This document shows positions 32,987-44,067 of a stretch of 64,000 nt of DNA, piece by piece. Position 1 is the first letter of the stretch, and every line of letters starts with the position of its first letter. The notes below the pieces were generated by a model, which was given only the letters and a program-made list of their open reading frames with translations, was not told the origin of the DNA and searched no databases. The position numbers were made by a program, and so were the translations under genes. Source of the stretch: Pohlia nutans (taxonomy: Eukaryota > Streptophyta > Bryopsida > Bryales > Mniaceae); contig CM040092.1 in assembly GCA_022496805.1 (NCBI GenBank), forward strand, positions 21,594,113-21,658,112. Direction: 5' to 3'.

Positions 32987-35812
32987 ATGGCGGGTCATGG
33001 TTGTGTGAGGACGTTTCTGTGGATTTTAGGTTTGACGCTCTGCTTGGCGACCTTTCCGGGGCGTGCTGGAGCTTGGGGAGCCGATGGGCATCATGCTACT
33101 TGCCTGCTTGCAGAAGTGAGCTCAATACTTATTACAATCTTTTGGAAATTCCTCTTAGAAATACCTGCATTTTTCTTTAGAGACCTGTGAAAAATGCTTG
33201 AATTTGCTCCCGGGGGTGCACTCTACATTATGTTTGAGAATCATCTGCGATCATCATGACCCCTGTATACCCCCTGTATACGAGGGTTTATATATCTAAA
33301 ATCTTTTGTGTACAGATCTATTCCTGCCTAAATATATGTTTAATATGTTTAATGTAAGTATACGTCAATATGTCTATTGTATATATATACTTTGTACGGC
33401 AATTTTCAAATTAATACCCTTTTGTGCACTCACATATATTTTCACAAATTTAACGTAGTGCACCCCCGGGAATTTGCGGAGTATTTGAATGATGAGATTG
33501 GGTTAAGGGATACACTTTTATTCAATTAGTGTTTTGATGCTGTAGCGTCTGCTGGAGCCTGCGACGTGGAAGTCAGTGCGATCTTTGCTTCCAGAGTATG
33601 CTAACGGGAGCCTCGCCAGCCTGTGCTCATGGCCAGACGACATCAAATGGATGCAAAAGTATCACTGGACATCTCCTCTTCATTACATTGACACACCGGA
33701 CTTTCTCTGCCGTTACAACTATGACCGTAAACTTTCTAACCTTTTTCTCTGAAATTTTTATTCGGAGGATATCACCTGTATGTGCTTACTTATGGGTTTT
33801 CTTTCTAATGGCGCAGGTGACTGTTATGACGAGCATGGTAACAAGGGCTTTTGTGCTTCGGGAGCTATTAATAATTTCACCTCTCAGCTGACACAGTTCG
33901 ATCTTCAGAGACAAAGAAGCCGACCTCTTTTGACAAAGGCTCATGCAACAGAGTGTGAGTGCATCTACATTTGTCATTGGGGTTGTTTAGCCCCTAAAGG
34001 GCCAAGAAGCCTGAATTGGACCTCGTGTTGTTTTTAGCAGTTTTGAGTAGATTCTATGTGAGTTTTGTTTTGTTAAAATTTGTTTGCTTTTTGACCAACA
34101 CATGCAATGTTCCTCACTGATTCTGGTGATATGAAATTTGATCCCATCTGAATTAAATTTTTCACAATATGATCAATTGAATTTTTCATTTAAAAACCAT
34201 GAATCCTTGGTCCTTTTAGGGGTTAAGGTAGATAGAGACGTGCAAGAAAAGCGATTATTGGACGAGGTCATGAGCAATCTGTGCAGACACTAGCTTTTCA
34301 GATTGCTAACCTCGGATGCAAAGATTTACCTTGTCTCGGAATTGGTGTCACTTTGGACTCAGATTTTCCACATAAATTTTGATGTGTTGATTTGTGGGGT
34401 TGTCAGATAACTTGACCGAGGCTCTTCTGTTTCTAGCGCATATTGTAGGCGACATCCACCAGGTATTGGCATTCCAATATCTTCGATTGTCCACTTTCTG
34501 AAGTGTCATCTTGCCAACCTGTATTCTGTTCAAGTGCTGCTTCATAAGCATTAGCCATTTTTCTAGGTTGCAGTTTTACTTAATGTTGATTTCCTAACTT
34601 TGTTGCAATCATCCTGTGCACAGCCTTTGCATGTAGGTTTTACTTCAGATGCAGGCGGGAACACTATCCTGGTGCGGTGGTACAGACGTAAAGAAAAGCT
34701 TCATCATGTACGTTTGCATCCTTTTATTGACCCTGCACCATCACCTCTTTTCAGTTTGGTGAAAAAATGCATGAATTTGCCTGTCTGTCACCCTCCATAA
34801 GATGTATTCTGCAAGGTTCTTCAGTTGTTAGCAATTCTCTTTACACTTGGAAAGGTGCCAACTCTCCTCATATTCTCTGTTCAACACTCTTTTGAGTGAC
34901 ATGACAGGTTTGGGACAATGAAATACTCGACAGGGCTAAGGATTTGTACTACAACAAGAGTCTTCCCACCATGGTGGATGCGATCATGCAAAATATTACC
35001 GTATGTTCTGTTCCTCTCTTTCGTCTTGGTGTTTTACCTGATACCATACTTCTGTTGGTGAAGTTTTGTGGTTCTATAACTGACTCTGATCTATTACTGG
35101 GTTTGTGCAGAATAATTGGGTTGGACAAGCTCAACTTTGGAGTGAATGTGCAAATGGAGAAATCGCATGCCCTGATGTGTAAGTTGCAGCTGCTACATTC
35201 TATTGATAGTGCTTGAAACAGGAGATCAGTCTCTTTATCCAACTTTGGCAAGTTCTGAGGTTTTATGGTTCTGGTGTGCAGATACGCAACAGAAGGCATC
35301 AGATTAGCTTGCCAGTATGCATACCGAAACGCCACTCCTGGAACTACACTAGCAGGTAAACAATCCTACTTGCCAAAGCATGAGTACGAAGGCGCACCTG
35401 TAAATGAGTTTGCATCACTTAACCCTTAAAGGACCAAGGATTCATGGTTTTAAAATGACAAATTCAATCGATCATATTGTAAAAAACACGTTTCAAATGG
35501 GACCAAATTTTATATCACCAGAATCAGTGAAGAACATTGTGTGTGTTGGTCAAAGGAAAAAAAAGTTTGAACAAAAGGAAGTCTATAAAACTTGCGTAAA
35601 GAAACATGACGTTCAATTCAGGCTTTTTGGTTCTTTAGGGGTTAACTCTTACCATTTGCTGACACCTTCCAAATGTTGCTTGCCATGCAGATGAGTATTT
35701 CCTTTCTCGGTTGCCGATTGTGGAGACAAGATTAGCACAAGGAGGCGTGAGGCTTGCTGCCATTCTCAACCGCTTGTTTAGTGCCAAAAGCTCCTCTCTA
35801 ACATCCTCGTGA
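32987..35812 (+). CDS. S1/P1-type zinc nuclease, 314 aa, 9 exons
   Basis: Exons: 32987-33115, 33546-33726, 33817-33954, 34407-34462, 34624-34707, 34908-35000, 35111-35178, 35282-35355, 35691-35812 (945 nt, phase consistent). The family are secreted or vacuolar Zn enzymes that cleave single-stranded DNA and RNA, in plants linked to senescence and cell death. Residues 1-29 are a signal peptide, so Trp30 becomes the mature N-terminus, as the family requires. With the P1 numbering offset of 29, all nine Zn ligands are present: W30, H35, D74, H89, H161, D165, H171, H195 and D199. Motifs visible are WTSPLHYIDTPD, HIVGDIHQPLHVGF and HHVWDN. Introns 1, 3 and 8 contain MITEs. The length matches plant BFN/ENDO proteins. 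Confidence 0.94.
33208..33471. mobile_element. MITE in S1/P1 intron 1, 6-bp target duplication
   Basis: A 264-bp element with ends TCCCGGGGGTGCACT and its inverse. It is flanked by identical ATTTGC (33202-33207 and 33472-33477). The inner sequence is AT-rich with a TATACCCCCTGTATAC block. A target duplication of 6 bp (possibly 7-8 depending on end assignment) would suit a hAT-like or other cut-and-paste family. No relative was seen in the window. Confidence 0.8.
33987..34226 (-). repeat. Family D TTAA MITE in S1/P1 intron 3
   Basis: A 240-bp copy from TTAGCCCCTAAAGGGCC to GGTCCTTTTAGGGGTTAA, inverted relative to the copy in intron 8. The left TTAA has decayed to TTAG. Confidence 0.8.
35419..35645 (+). 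repeat. Family D TTAA MITE in S1/P1 intron 8
   Basis: A 227-bp copy from TTAACCCTTAAAGGACCAAG to TTCTTTAGGGGTTAA. It occupies most of the 335-bp intron. It is opposite in orientation to the intron 3 copy, so both could pair in the pre-mRNA. Confidence 0.85.
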
Positions 35813-37444
35813 ATCTGCCCTCGATTTCGCTCACACCTTTGCTCATCTTTGTAAGGACATGAAGAAGTCCTCTAATTGTTCCTGTAGTGTGACTATCCGC
35901 CTAACTCGTCCATAATGTATAGTAGGGTCCTAAAATATTTCGAATTTTGGATGTGCTCCCAGTTCTGTGCCTCAAAAACAGTTGCATTCAATTGCATGTA
36001 GCTACCCCAATATATATATTCTTTTTTCACCAAATTAATTGCAACTTGTGAAGCCATCAGTGGTCTTTAATCACCACTTGTTAATCATGAGTAAATGTCA
36101 GAAATTAAAAGATTTGGCTGTAATTAGTAAATTGTGTTGTCAAGAGCTCAAACATGCATCTTCCCTTCTGGATCTCATGGCGCCACCTCATTGTTTTGAT
36201 GGCTTGTATTCATTGCAAAGTTTTATGTATAAAGCTCAAGATTACAACATGGAGTGTCATTGCAATGGAGTTTGGATTGCATAGATGAGATATGGTGGCT
36301 TGAAGTTGTTTTGCAGGTAGTTTGGACATGAGCATTGGAGTTGCCTTTGTTGTTATGTTGGCGACTGAATCTATTGATTTTCAGATTGTGCATTGGGTCA
36401 TTAGAAGAGGTACCATGCTGTACTAGATGGTAGATACTATATTATGATTATTTTTTAAAATGTATGATTTTCTACTTTTGTAATGCAAATTTTTCATATT
36501 GTCAAAGTAGACTCTATTATCTTTTCAACACAATTTACGGTTTGTGGATTGATGAATTTTTGCGCCTACAAGAGGTTTCAAAGTTAGCAGTTTTCATTTT
36601 CATTCATTTCGTCGCCAAAAATTCGAAATATTTTTGGACCTTACTGTACACAATTGGCCTGAGTGTCAGTAACATCGCCAAGAATCTGTTGGATTGCAGG
36701 TCAGTGCCGAAATGGAAGTATTGTAATTATGAAAATAAAGAATGCCTCAGTTGGTAATGAAACATGTCTACCTTTCTTGTTGGAGTTGGACAACATCAGA
36801 AAAGTTGGGCCTGACTATTTTGGTGCCATTTTGACACCAAAGGCTGCATACAGGTCATGTTAGTGTCATTTTATGCATACTAGGTTGGTATGGAGGTTGG
36901 CACCAAATTATCTTAATTGCATTCCAATGCACCATCATGGCACCATGTTCACATGCCTTGAAGTTCCTGATGAAGCGTGTAGCAGGGCTGTTTTCTTTTT
37001 TTCTGGCTTCTTGTAGCCAGATACTAGTGTCATGGCTAAATATCACAGTAAATATCACCTGTAAATATCACATTGGATTGAATATGGAGGGACCACCCTG
37101 CACAGTGTGCAAAACATCCCTGTCGTGTAGTGCTCGGTGTTGTGAGAAACTGAAACTGTGGCTTCATGATGATCTACAGTCTTCAGCTACTTCTAATCTA
37201 CAATGAGCTGCTTACGGTACCTATCTAACAAGTCATATAAAACTTTACAATCGCTTGCAAAACTTAAGTGATTGCCGTTGCTTCATTCTGCATCACCATA
37301 GTATGAAGAGTGCTTTGTCAGCTTTTCTTACTGTGAGTTCGTCAAGCAAAAACAGCCACTGATCGGTGAAGGCTCTCATGGCCGGTTCACACCAGCACGA
37401 TGTGCGTGCGTCAAGGTAAGTAGATGGGCAAAATCAAATGTTAT
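35813..37444. other. 3' flank of S1/P1 gene, no further gene seen
   Basis: Short open frames at 36039-36284, 36464-36757 and 36937-37206 lack recognisable motifs or coherent splice links. The transcript end of the nuclease gene is expected in the first few hundred bases. Confidence 0.4.
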
Positions 37445-37818
37445 TTAACCCCTAAACGTCACAGCGTCCAGTTTCTGGACGACTAACAGATTCAAATCCA
37501 CCCCACGTTCTCATCAATGCTTGAATGAAAGTCATCCAATTTTTGGGAGATACTTCACCGAGTTGTTGTCTTATCTAATGGTTGAATTTAGTCATACTTG
37601 AGTACGTATTTTTCTAAAATTACAAATATAGAAGTATATCAAGTTGTTGACCAAGTCAAAATTGCATTGACTGTAGTTCAAAAGTGGCCTTGCAAAAATG
37701 AGGTCATAGATTTAAGGAACACAAAAATCTCAAAGAATCACCACGTTTAAGAGTATCTCATTTCAAACTCATTCCAACAAATTTTACTCAAAGAATATTA
37801 AAATTTTGTTTGTAATCT
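37445..37818 (+). repeat. Family A TTAA MITE, 3'-truncated
   Basis: The left end is intact (TTAACCCCTAAACGTCACAG) with the palindrome CGTCCAGTTTCTGGACG at 37465-37481. The copy stops abruptly near 37818, where it meets unrelated GGGGACCT-rich sequence. Confidence 0.85.
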
Positions 37819-38134
37819 AGGGGACCTAGAGGGGTCCAAGTTTTCATTGGGGACCTGGAGGGGTCCAAGTTTGGACTTCCAGGCTCCAGTAGTACAAAAT
37901 TTGAACTACATACCTGGAGGGACTGGAGGGTGAACTGGAGTCTACTTTCAAAGATGTACCTAATGGATTGAGAAATATTTTGACCTGCTCCCCGTGGTCA
38001 AGTCGGAGGGCTCCTTCAGTTCCAGTTTCCAATGGAAACAATTCACAATTCTCAACGAAGTCAGTCGTCCTAGAAACAAACAGCCAACTAAGTTACAAAG
38101 AGAAGTTACATTCCACGGAGCTACCAATAGCACT
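37819..38134. other. Short GGGGACCT duplication and spacer
   Basis: GGGGACCTAGAGGGGTCCAAG and a close copy lie head to tail at 37821 and 37851, each with partial dyad symmetry (GGACC..GGTCC). The rest is unassigned sequence upstream of the small zinc-finger gene. Confidence 0.45.
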
Positions 38135-38280
38135 CTTACGGACGAACGGACTCTTTATTCATGCCGGTTGTAATACCGGAGTTATATTTTTATTTACACA
38201 TATACATATACACATACACATACACATACACACATATACATACATACATACATACTTATTTTTTTATTTTTATTTTTATT

Positions 38281-38316
<36 letters not shown>

Positions 38317-38335
38317 ATTTTTATTTTATTACAGA
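38135..38335 (+). repeat. SINE-like 3' end with expanded A/T microsatellites
   Basis: GGACTCTTTATTCATGCCGG, then CCGGAGTTATATTT, matches the 3' part of the CTAT-tailed family. Here the tail is replaced by (ACATAT/ACATAC)n at 38197-38258 and (TTTTTA)n at 38259-38330. The frames across this region are low-complexity artefacts. Confidence 0.6.
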
Positions 38336-38774
38336 GAGAAGCGAAGTGCTTCGTTCACACAGACGGAGAAGGCGATTCGTTTCGATTCACACCCATCCTA
38401 AACCGACGAAGATATTCTCAGATTCAGGACATTTGCAGTAGCTATCCACTAACTCCGGCTATTATAGGACGCAAAACAGTAATCTCGTCCGAAATTTGCT
38501 ACTCCGTCGACGACGACGAGGGACGGAGAGAGAACGTTCGTCGCAAGTTGGACATGCGCACATTGCGCGGGCCTACCCGCCATAGCCCAGCCATGTCAAT
38601 CCACGGTGAGTCACTTAGGGTTTGCATCGCTTGAAAGCTATTGATGCTCTTCCCCTCCTCTTGTGTTTCATCTCTGTCGGAGCCTCTGCCTTGGCCGTCT
38701 ACTGCAGTGGAAACTCGGTGAGGAAATAGGAGGGAAGGGAAACAAGAAAGCGAGAGTAGGAGGAGTTTACAGCG

Positions 38775-39089
38775 ATGACGGGGAAGGCGAAGCCGAAGAA
38801 ACACACGGCCAAGGAGATTCAAGCGAAGATTGATGCGGCGACGACGAACCGAGGCGGAGGCAAGGCAGGCGTCGTGGACCGCAAGGGTTTGGACAAAGGA
38901 GGACATGCGAAGCTAGCGTGCCCGGTGTGCAAGGCGACGGCGCCGGACACAAAAAGTATGTTCATCCACCACGAAGCCAAGCATCCAAAGCTGCCGTGGG
39001 AGGAGGACAAGCTCATCAACTTGCACGGCTCGACCTCGGCCGCACCTGTTACCGAGAGACCTGGCGTGCGAGGGAGCTTGAAGAAGTGA
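38775..39089 (+). CDS. Small C2H2 zinc-finger protein, 104 aa
   Basis: This is an uninterrupted frame with GC-richer codons than its surroundings. The N-terminus is basic (MTGKAKPKKHTAKEIQAKID), followed by a Gly-rich NRGGGKAG segment. Then comes one zinc finger: C49, C52, H65 (or H66) and H70 (ACPVCKATAPDTKSMFIHHE). After that is HPKLPWEEDK and a low-complexity tail. The layout resembles short single-finger plant proteins of unknown role; I recognise no specific named member. The ATG follows AGGAGTTTACAGCG and is the only reasonable start. The stop at 39087-39089 is directly followed by a triplicated 3' segment. Confidence 0.85.
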   Translation: MTGKAKPKKHTAKEIQAKIDAATTNRGGGKAGVVDRKGLDKGGHAKLACPVCKATAPDTKSMFIHHEAKHPKLPWEEDKLINLHGSTSAAPVTERPGVRGSLKK

Positions 39090-39096
39090 ATACGCT

Positions 39097-39985
39097 GCGA
39101 TGACTTGCTTTGTTGAAATCCTGCTTTATTACAATCATATATAGAAAAACAGAGTGATGCAGACACCCGGGGTTTGGTTTGCGGTACCTGAAGAACAACA
39201 AGTATGCCTCTCATAAATTTCTTGATGCTGTGACTCATAGTTTTTTGCTTCTCCTTTTTACTTGAGGTCTAGGAACGTCAGCTTGGATTTGGTGTCTGTA
39301 AGTGACAACAACAAGGGTGACGAACCGAGTTGTGACGTTTGCTTTCTCTTTATGAATTGAAAGACCATCGGATTGATCGCATTTGTCATGTTTGAGTCGG
39401 GGACATGGTGCGATGCCTTGCTTTGTTGAAATCCTGCTGTGAATTACAACCTTATATAGAAAAACAGAGTGATGCAGACACCCGGTGTTTGGTTTTCGGT
39501 ACCTGAAGAACAGCAAGTATGCCTCTCATAAGTTTCTTGATGCTGTGACTCTCATAGTTTTTTGCTTCTCCTTTTACTTGAGGTCTAAGGAACGTCAGCT
39601 TGGATTTGGTGACAACAAGAAGAGTGACGAACCGAGTTGTGACGTTTGCTTTCTCTTTATGAATTGAAAGACCATCGGATTGATCGCATTTGTCATATTT
39701 GAGTCGGGGACATGATGCGATGACTTGCTTTGTTGAAATCCTGCTGTATTACAACCTTATATAGAAAAACAGAGTGATGCAGAACCACCCGGGGTTTGGT
39801 TTGCGATGCCTGAAGAACAGCAAGCCCGCCCTTACGCCTTTCATAAATTTCTTGATGCTGTGACTCTCATAATTTTTTGCTTCTCCACTTGAGGTCTCGG
39901 AACGTCAGCTTAAACCACATGGATTTGGTGTCTGTAAGTGACGCCAACATGAGTGACGAACCGAGTTGTGACGTTTGCTTTTTTT
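39097..39985 (+). repeat. Three tandem copies of about 310 bp after the zinc-finger gene
   Basis: Units start at 39097, 39410 and 39717 with GCGATGACTTGCTTTGTTGA (one base change in the second). They share GAAAAACAGAGTGATGCAGA, TTTCTTGATGCTGTGACTC and GACGAACCGAGTTGTGACGT. The spacings are 313 and 307 bp, and the third ends near 39985. The first unit begins 7 bases after the stop codon, so the duplicated unit is probably the 3' UTR and terminator region of the zinc-finger gene. Confidence 0.88.
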
Positions 39986-40436
39986 TCACTCAGAGAAGAG
40001 GTACCGCTACATGTAAGCAGTGGCTTTGAAAAGACTAAACAGGCTTTTTACTTAATGCGTATTGGGTTCACTTAATGCGTAATTTCAGTTTGGTATTGAA
40101 ATCTGGGCGATGGGCAATAGGTATTGAAATGAGGGCAATTATGTCACACCCATGGCTTTTGTAGTAAGAAAGATGTTTTGAGAATGGAGTGCACTCCTCA
40201 TCACAGGGACCTCCTGCTCAATGTAACACATTGTTTACAAATACATCAAATCTGTCTGTTACAAAAGCTGCTTAAATCTATTTAGTGCCAGACCAACACT
40301 TGGAATTACAAATTTCAGCAGATTTGCTAGGTATAATGGTTCCCTCCCTCTGCTGTACAATTCCTGCAGATCTGCCGTGTCAATCTTTCTCAATCCAATG
40401 TTTTGTACACTACTGAACAAATGCAGAACGACTGCT
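39986..40436. other. Spacer between convergent genes
   Basis: Holds GTATTGGGTTCACTTAATGCGT and its short repeat. This should contain the 3' UTR of the minus-strand gene at 40437-41911. Nothing else is seen. Confidence 0.4.
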
Positions 40437-41911
40437 TCAAGCCATAGGTCGCACTCCTCGTGCGAGCTGTGCAAGCTCCAGAAGCTGACTAGGAACCTGC
40501 AAAATATTAAGCGCCACATTTTGAGTATCTTTGCTCTAAAAATTTGAAGCAAGGCTAGAGGAGTAACTGGAATGAAGAAGAGAGTCGAGACAAGACCTGT
40601 TGAAGGAGAACATCAACTTTGCTGCGAGCGAGTTTGAGCGATTTGAGCGATCCTTCCACGTTGACTCTGGAGATGGACGAATTTTCGATCAAGCCCGGTG
40701 ACACCATGCTCTGGGAACACATATCCTCCTCCACCAGCGCTAGCCCTTGCAGAAGCTGTCAAAACATGCCGAGGTATTAGAGTTAGCCTTACAACTCGAA
40801 AGAAAATCCGGAAAGAGTTCAATGCAGACGGATTCAACTCATTTTTTTGGAAAGTGGCTGAAGAAGCAAGGCTAGATTCTTTGGTTGCCGAAATTGGACA
40901 ACTTTCGCAAAATCATAAACTCTCTTGAATTATACACTTTCGCAAAATGATAATATCCTCTGCAAGAGATCATTTCCATCTATCAAAAGAGAAAGGAGAA
41001 GAATCTTGTTGCAGCAACCACAAGCAGGTAGCGAGAATTATTACCTGTTCCGAAAAGTCTTCATTAATCTCAAGCTCTTGGACCAGTCTTGGCAAGTTGA
41101 TCTTGAGACGATTATACAAGAGCGTCAACGCCCTGAAAAACACAGGAAGTTGTGAAAACGAACCTCGAAACATTTCGACACTAAATCAAGATAGTTTTCC
41201 AGCCTCGTCAAATCGCTGGGGCGGGATTATTAACCCCTAAAACGCCTAATATGGCCATCTGCATCGCTGAACCTTGCAACGGTGGCATTTTCTCATTTTA
41301 CCTCGGTTTTCTGATTGCAATACATCATTTTAAAGCTCTTGTTCTACACTACAAGATCAGCAGTATCGATCGTGTCAAACTGAAGTCATTTTCACACAAA
41401 CAGATGCTTTCCAGCAGGGGGTCCGATTTTCCTACACTACAGAAAATACACAAAGTGGACGCTTAGGGGTTATAATGATACTTGAGCCGAGATTTGCATT
41501 CGGTGGACGGTCCAAACTTGGACTTCGCTTGCAGAAAGAACGTGGACAGAGCCGGAATCATGTCACGCGCGTCCAGAACCGCCACCACGGCCATTTCGAC
41601 GGGATCCTCCGTCACCTCGGCTTGTCTTCCCTACTTACACAATCAGCCGTTTAGTCAAACATCACCAAACCATTTTAGGTCAAAGATTGCAAAAAAGATT
41701 GAGATCGTACCAGAGTCACGGCATGCTTGATAAGCAACGGCCACGCCATAACAGCCAACACACGCCTCCGCCCGCCATGAATCTTCAATCGATCCTCTTT
41801 CTTGTTACCGGCTTCTTCTCCGCACCTGACCCGGAACGTGAACTCGACGACTTTCTGTGAAGGTTTGGAGATCAAGGTCGTGGCGTGCAACGTAGGGCTC
41901 ATCCTGTCCAT
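40437..41911 (-). CDS. Unrecognised 234-aa protein, 5 exons
   Basis: Model, 5' to 3' on the minus strand: 41911-41711, 41630-41482, 41180-41045, 40755-40597, 40496-40437 (705 nt). Phases agree at all four junctions and every intron is GT-AG. The protein starts MDRMSPTLHATTLISKPSQK. It continues with a basic stretch (KIHGGRRR), then predominantly helical text (AVVAVLDARDMIPALSTFFL, RALTLLYNRLKINLPRLVQE, SLKLARSKVDVLLQQ) and ends ARGVRPMA. No family is recognised. The helical character loosely recalls subunits of tethering complexes, but this is not evidence of function. Intron 2 (301 nt) consists mostly of a family E MITE. Confidence 0.7.
41230..41473 (+). repeat. Family E TTAA MITE filling intron 2 of the 234-aa gene
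   Basis: A 244-bp element from TTAACCCCTAAAACGCC to GGACGCTTAGGGGTTAT. The left TTAA is intact and the right has become TTAT. A same-orientation copy lies at 46416-46664, in intron 2 of the NPSN gene. Only about 57 nt of the host intron are outside it. Confidence 0.85.
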
Positions 41912-44067
41912 TGTCTTCCTACTTCAAAGCTCCACAACAAATTCGAAGCTACGTCTTCCTGTCATTACCACATATCGGTGAATTTTTTCCACAGAATCGG
42001 TGAAAATTGTTGCTGAGAAAGAATCTGCCGCACTGAATGAATCTTGAAGAGGAATGACAATGGCAAACGAAGGGAGAGAGGGACAGGTGGGTAGCTATGG
42101 CCGAAACAGAATTGAGCAATTGAGCAAATGTTGAGGTGGAAGGCATGCCGTAGAGCTTTTCTGGCCACAGTTGAGACCCTTTCTTGTTGCGTGGCGTGCT
42201 GGTGCAATTGCATTTCATTCTACCGTAGAATGGAATTGACGATCACGATCGAAAACCATTTCGTTTCGGACGGAGGCTCGCCAGTGGATCTTCTTCACCT
42301 TCATCGCCTCTCTTCTATGGACTGTACGTTGCAGATTCATGGTTAGGCCCACTTTACATTAGGGCTTGATCCTTGGCCCAACCCAAGCTTCACAAATTTC
42401 AATCAATAGGATTGCTTGAATTTGGAAAATCAGGTCAAAGGGCTAATTTTTTTAAAATTTTAAAAAGCATGTCACTAAGCACCAATCACAGGGTGCCCAT
42501 CTCTTCGTTCGCTAATCCCATGGACCACGGGCATCTCAGTGGATGTCAACAATTCATTTCATTTCATTCAAAAATGAAATGAATTCTATGTAGGTGTCTA
42601 CGTGGTACAAATTTGGCACCAATATTTTGAGGCAACTCAAGAAAATAGGATCAAGGTTTTTCTTGACTTCAATTTGGACCAATTGCATCCTCACTATTGG
42701 ATTTCACACATCTTTACCATCCATTTGATCATTGACCCAACAATCGGATTGGACCCTAGTGTAAAGTAGGCTTGAGTTCTCTACATTGTCCAAATTAGCA
42801 TTCTAACTTGCTTTGATAACATTCGAGGCTTGACATAAGGTAGGCACACCTAAAATTGTCAAAATAAGCAATTTAGCTTACTTGGAGGCATTGATTTTTT
42901 TTTTTAGGCATTTAAATGCCAAAATGCAACAAAAACAATTGGTGTGCACCAAGCCTTAAGGAAAAATTTGAAGAAAAAATGAATGAAGCCAAATTGTTCC
43001 AATTTTTGAAAATAAATAAGATGAAATCACCAATTTTAATGAAAGTCATCCAAATATGTGGATGAAAAAATAGTTTTATCCAAAATATAAATGAATACGA
43101 AAACATTTTGCTACATCATTTTATTTTATGTCGTCACTTTGGCATTTCTCCAAAAACCAAAAAAATTCCCTGCTGGGAGGTACTTTTTCAAGGTAGTAAA
43201 TATTTTAATTATTCATAATTGGCAGTGATGATTTTATCAAAATGAAAATAAAATTTTCTAGGTAAACTATGTAATTGTTATGAATTTTCCAAGTGCAAGT
43301 TGCCTAGATCCCTTAAACATCCCATAGATTTGTTAGAAAACAAATATTTTTTTAAATCCAAATTCAATCAACGATAGTCAAGTTTGGGGACAGTTTTAAA
43401 TCCCTTCGTAGGATGGTATCAAAGCAAGTGCATGTCCCTCTCATGTGGAACGTTACGAGATTTTCATTCCCTCATCCTTGCTGTGCATAAGTTGTATTGA
43501 CATGACTAGTACTATGCATACAACTAAGCTTCGTACAGACTTCTAGGAATTCACGTGAATAAAACTGCAAATAATTCCATGGCCAATAGTAAAGTGAAAT
43601 GTTCCTCTTTTCCAGGATCAAATAGACATAACCAGAAAACTGTACCTCAAAGTGAAGATTATTAGTGCTAGTTGGCGCGTTTTGCTATTCCAGAAGAAGG
43701 AACTGCATCAACGGATTGTCTCAAGCAGTGGGCGCGCTTCTTTGACGAAGTGTCAAAAGGGCACATGAGACACATAACTTATAGAGGGCACATTACTAAC
43801 AGAAAGGAATGTTACTGACTAGCTGGTCTAAGTATATTACAACACTTATGCCGTGCTCTATATAGTTCTATTTCTTACTCAGGAGCGAAACTGAGTTCAG
43901 AAAGTGGAGGATACTTTCGCCAACAAGGTCGGTCCTGGAAAATTTGTCAATGGACCGAAGGACTTCGGTATTAGTATGGATGTGCGATTGGGAAGTTGAA
44001 ACGAGTCTCCTAGAGGAGCTCGCTGGAAATGGACACACTGAGGGAGCTCCAGTTCAATTCGAGTCGT
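41912..44067. other. Divergent promoter region and spacer, no gene seen
   Basis: The first few hundred bases are the likely promoter and 5' UTR of the 234-aa gene. Minus-strand frames at 41949-42218 read as GC-richer by-products. A palindromic TTTCATTTCATTCAAAAATG block lies near 42560. From 42,600 to 43,600 the sequence is AT-rich without a recognisable feature. The last part should hold the 3' UTR of the NPSN gene. Confidence 0.4.

Noticed and set aside
33780..34037. Separate small frames within the S1/P1 region
   Set aside because: They are exon 3 plus intron read-through; the spliced nuclease model explains them.
37445..37460. AACCCCTAAAC at MITE ends as telomere repeat
   Set aside because: It occurs once per end, always next to TTAA, with the inverse at the other end. 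It is a terminal inverted repeat, not a telomeric array.
38161..38441. Open frames of 157 codons crossing 38.0-38.6 kb
   Set aside because: Much of them is translated microsatellite (ACATAC and TTTTTA runs), with no recognisable domain at either side.
41164..41215. Alternative exon start at 41215 in the 234-aa gene
   Set aside because: It gives plausible text (LENYLDLVSKCFE) but then needs a 31-nt intron to reach the next in-frame segment, which is too short. The acceptor at 41181-41183 keeps phase without it.
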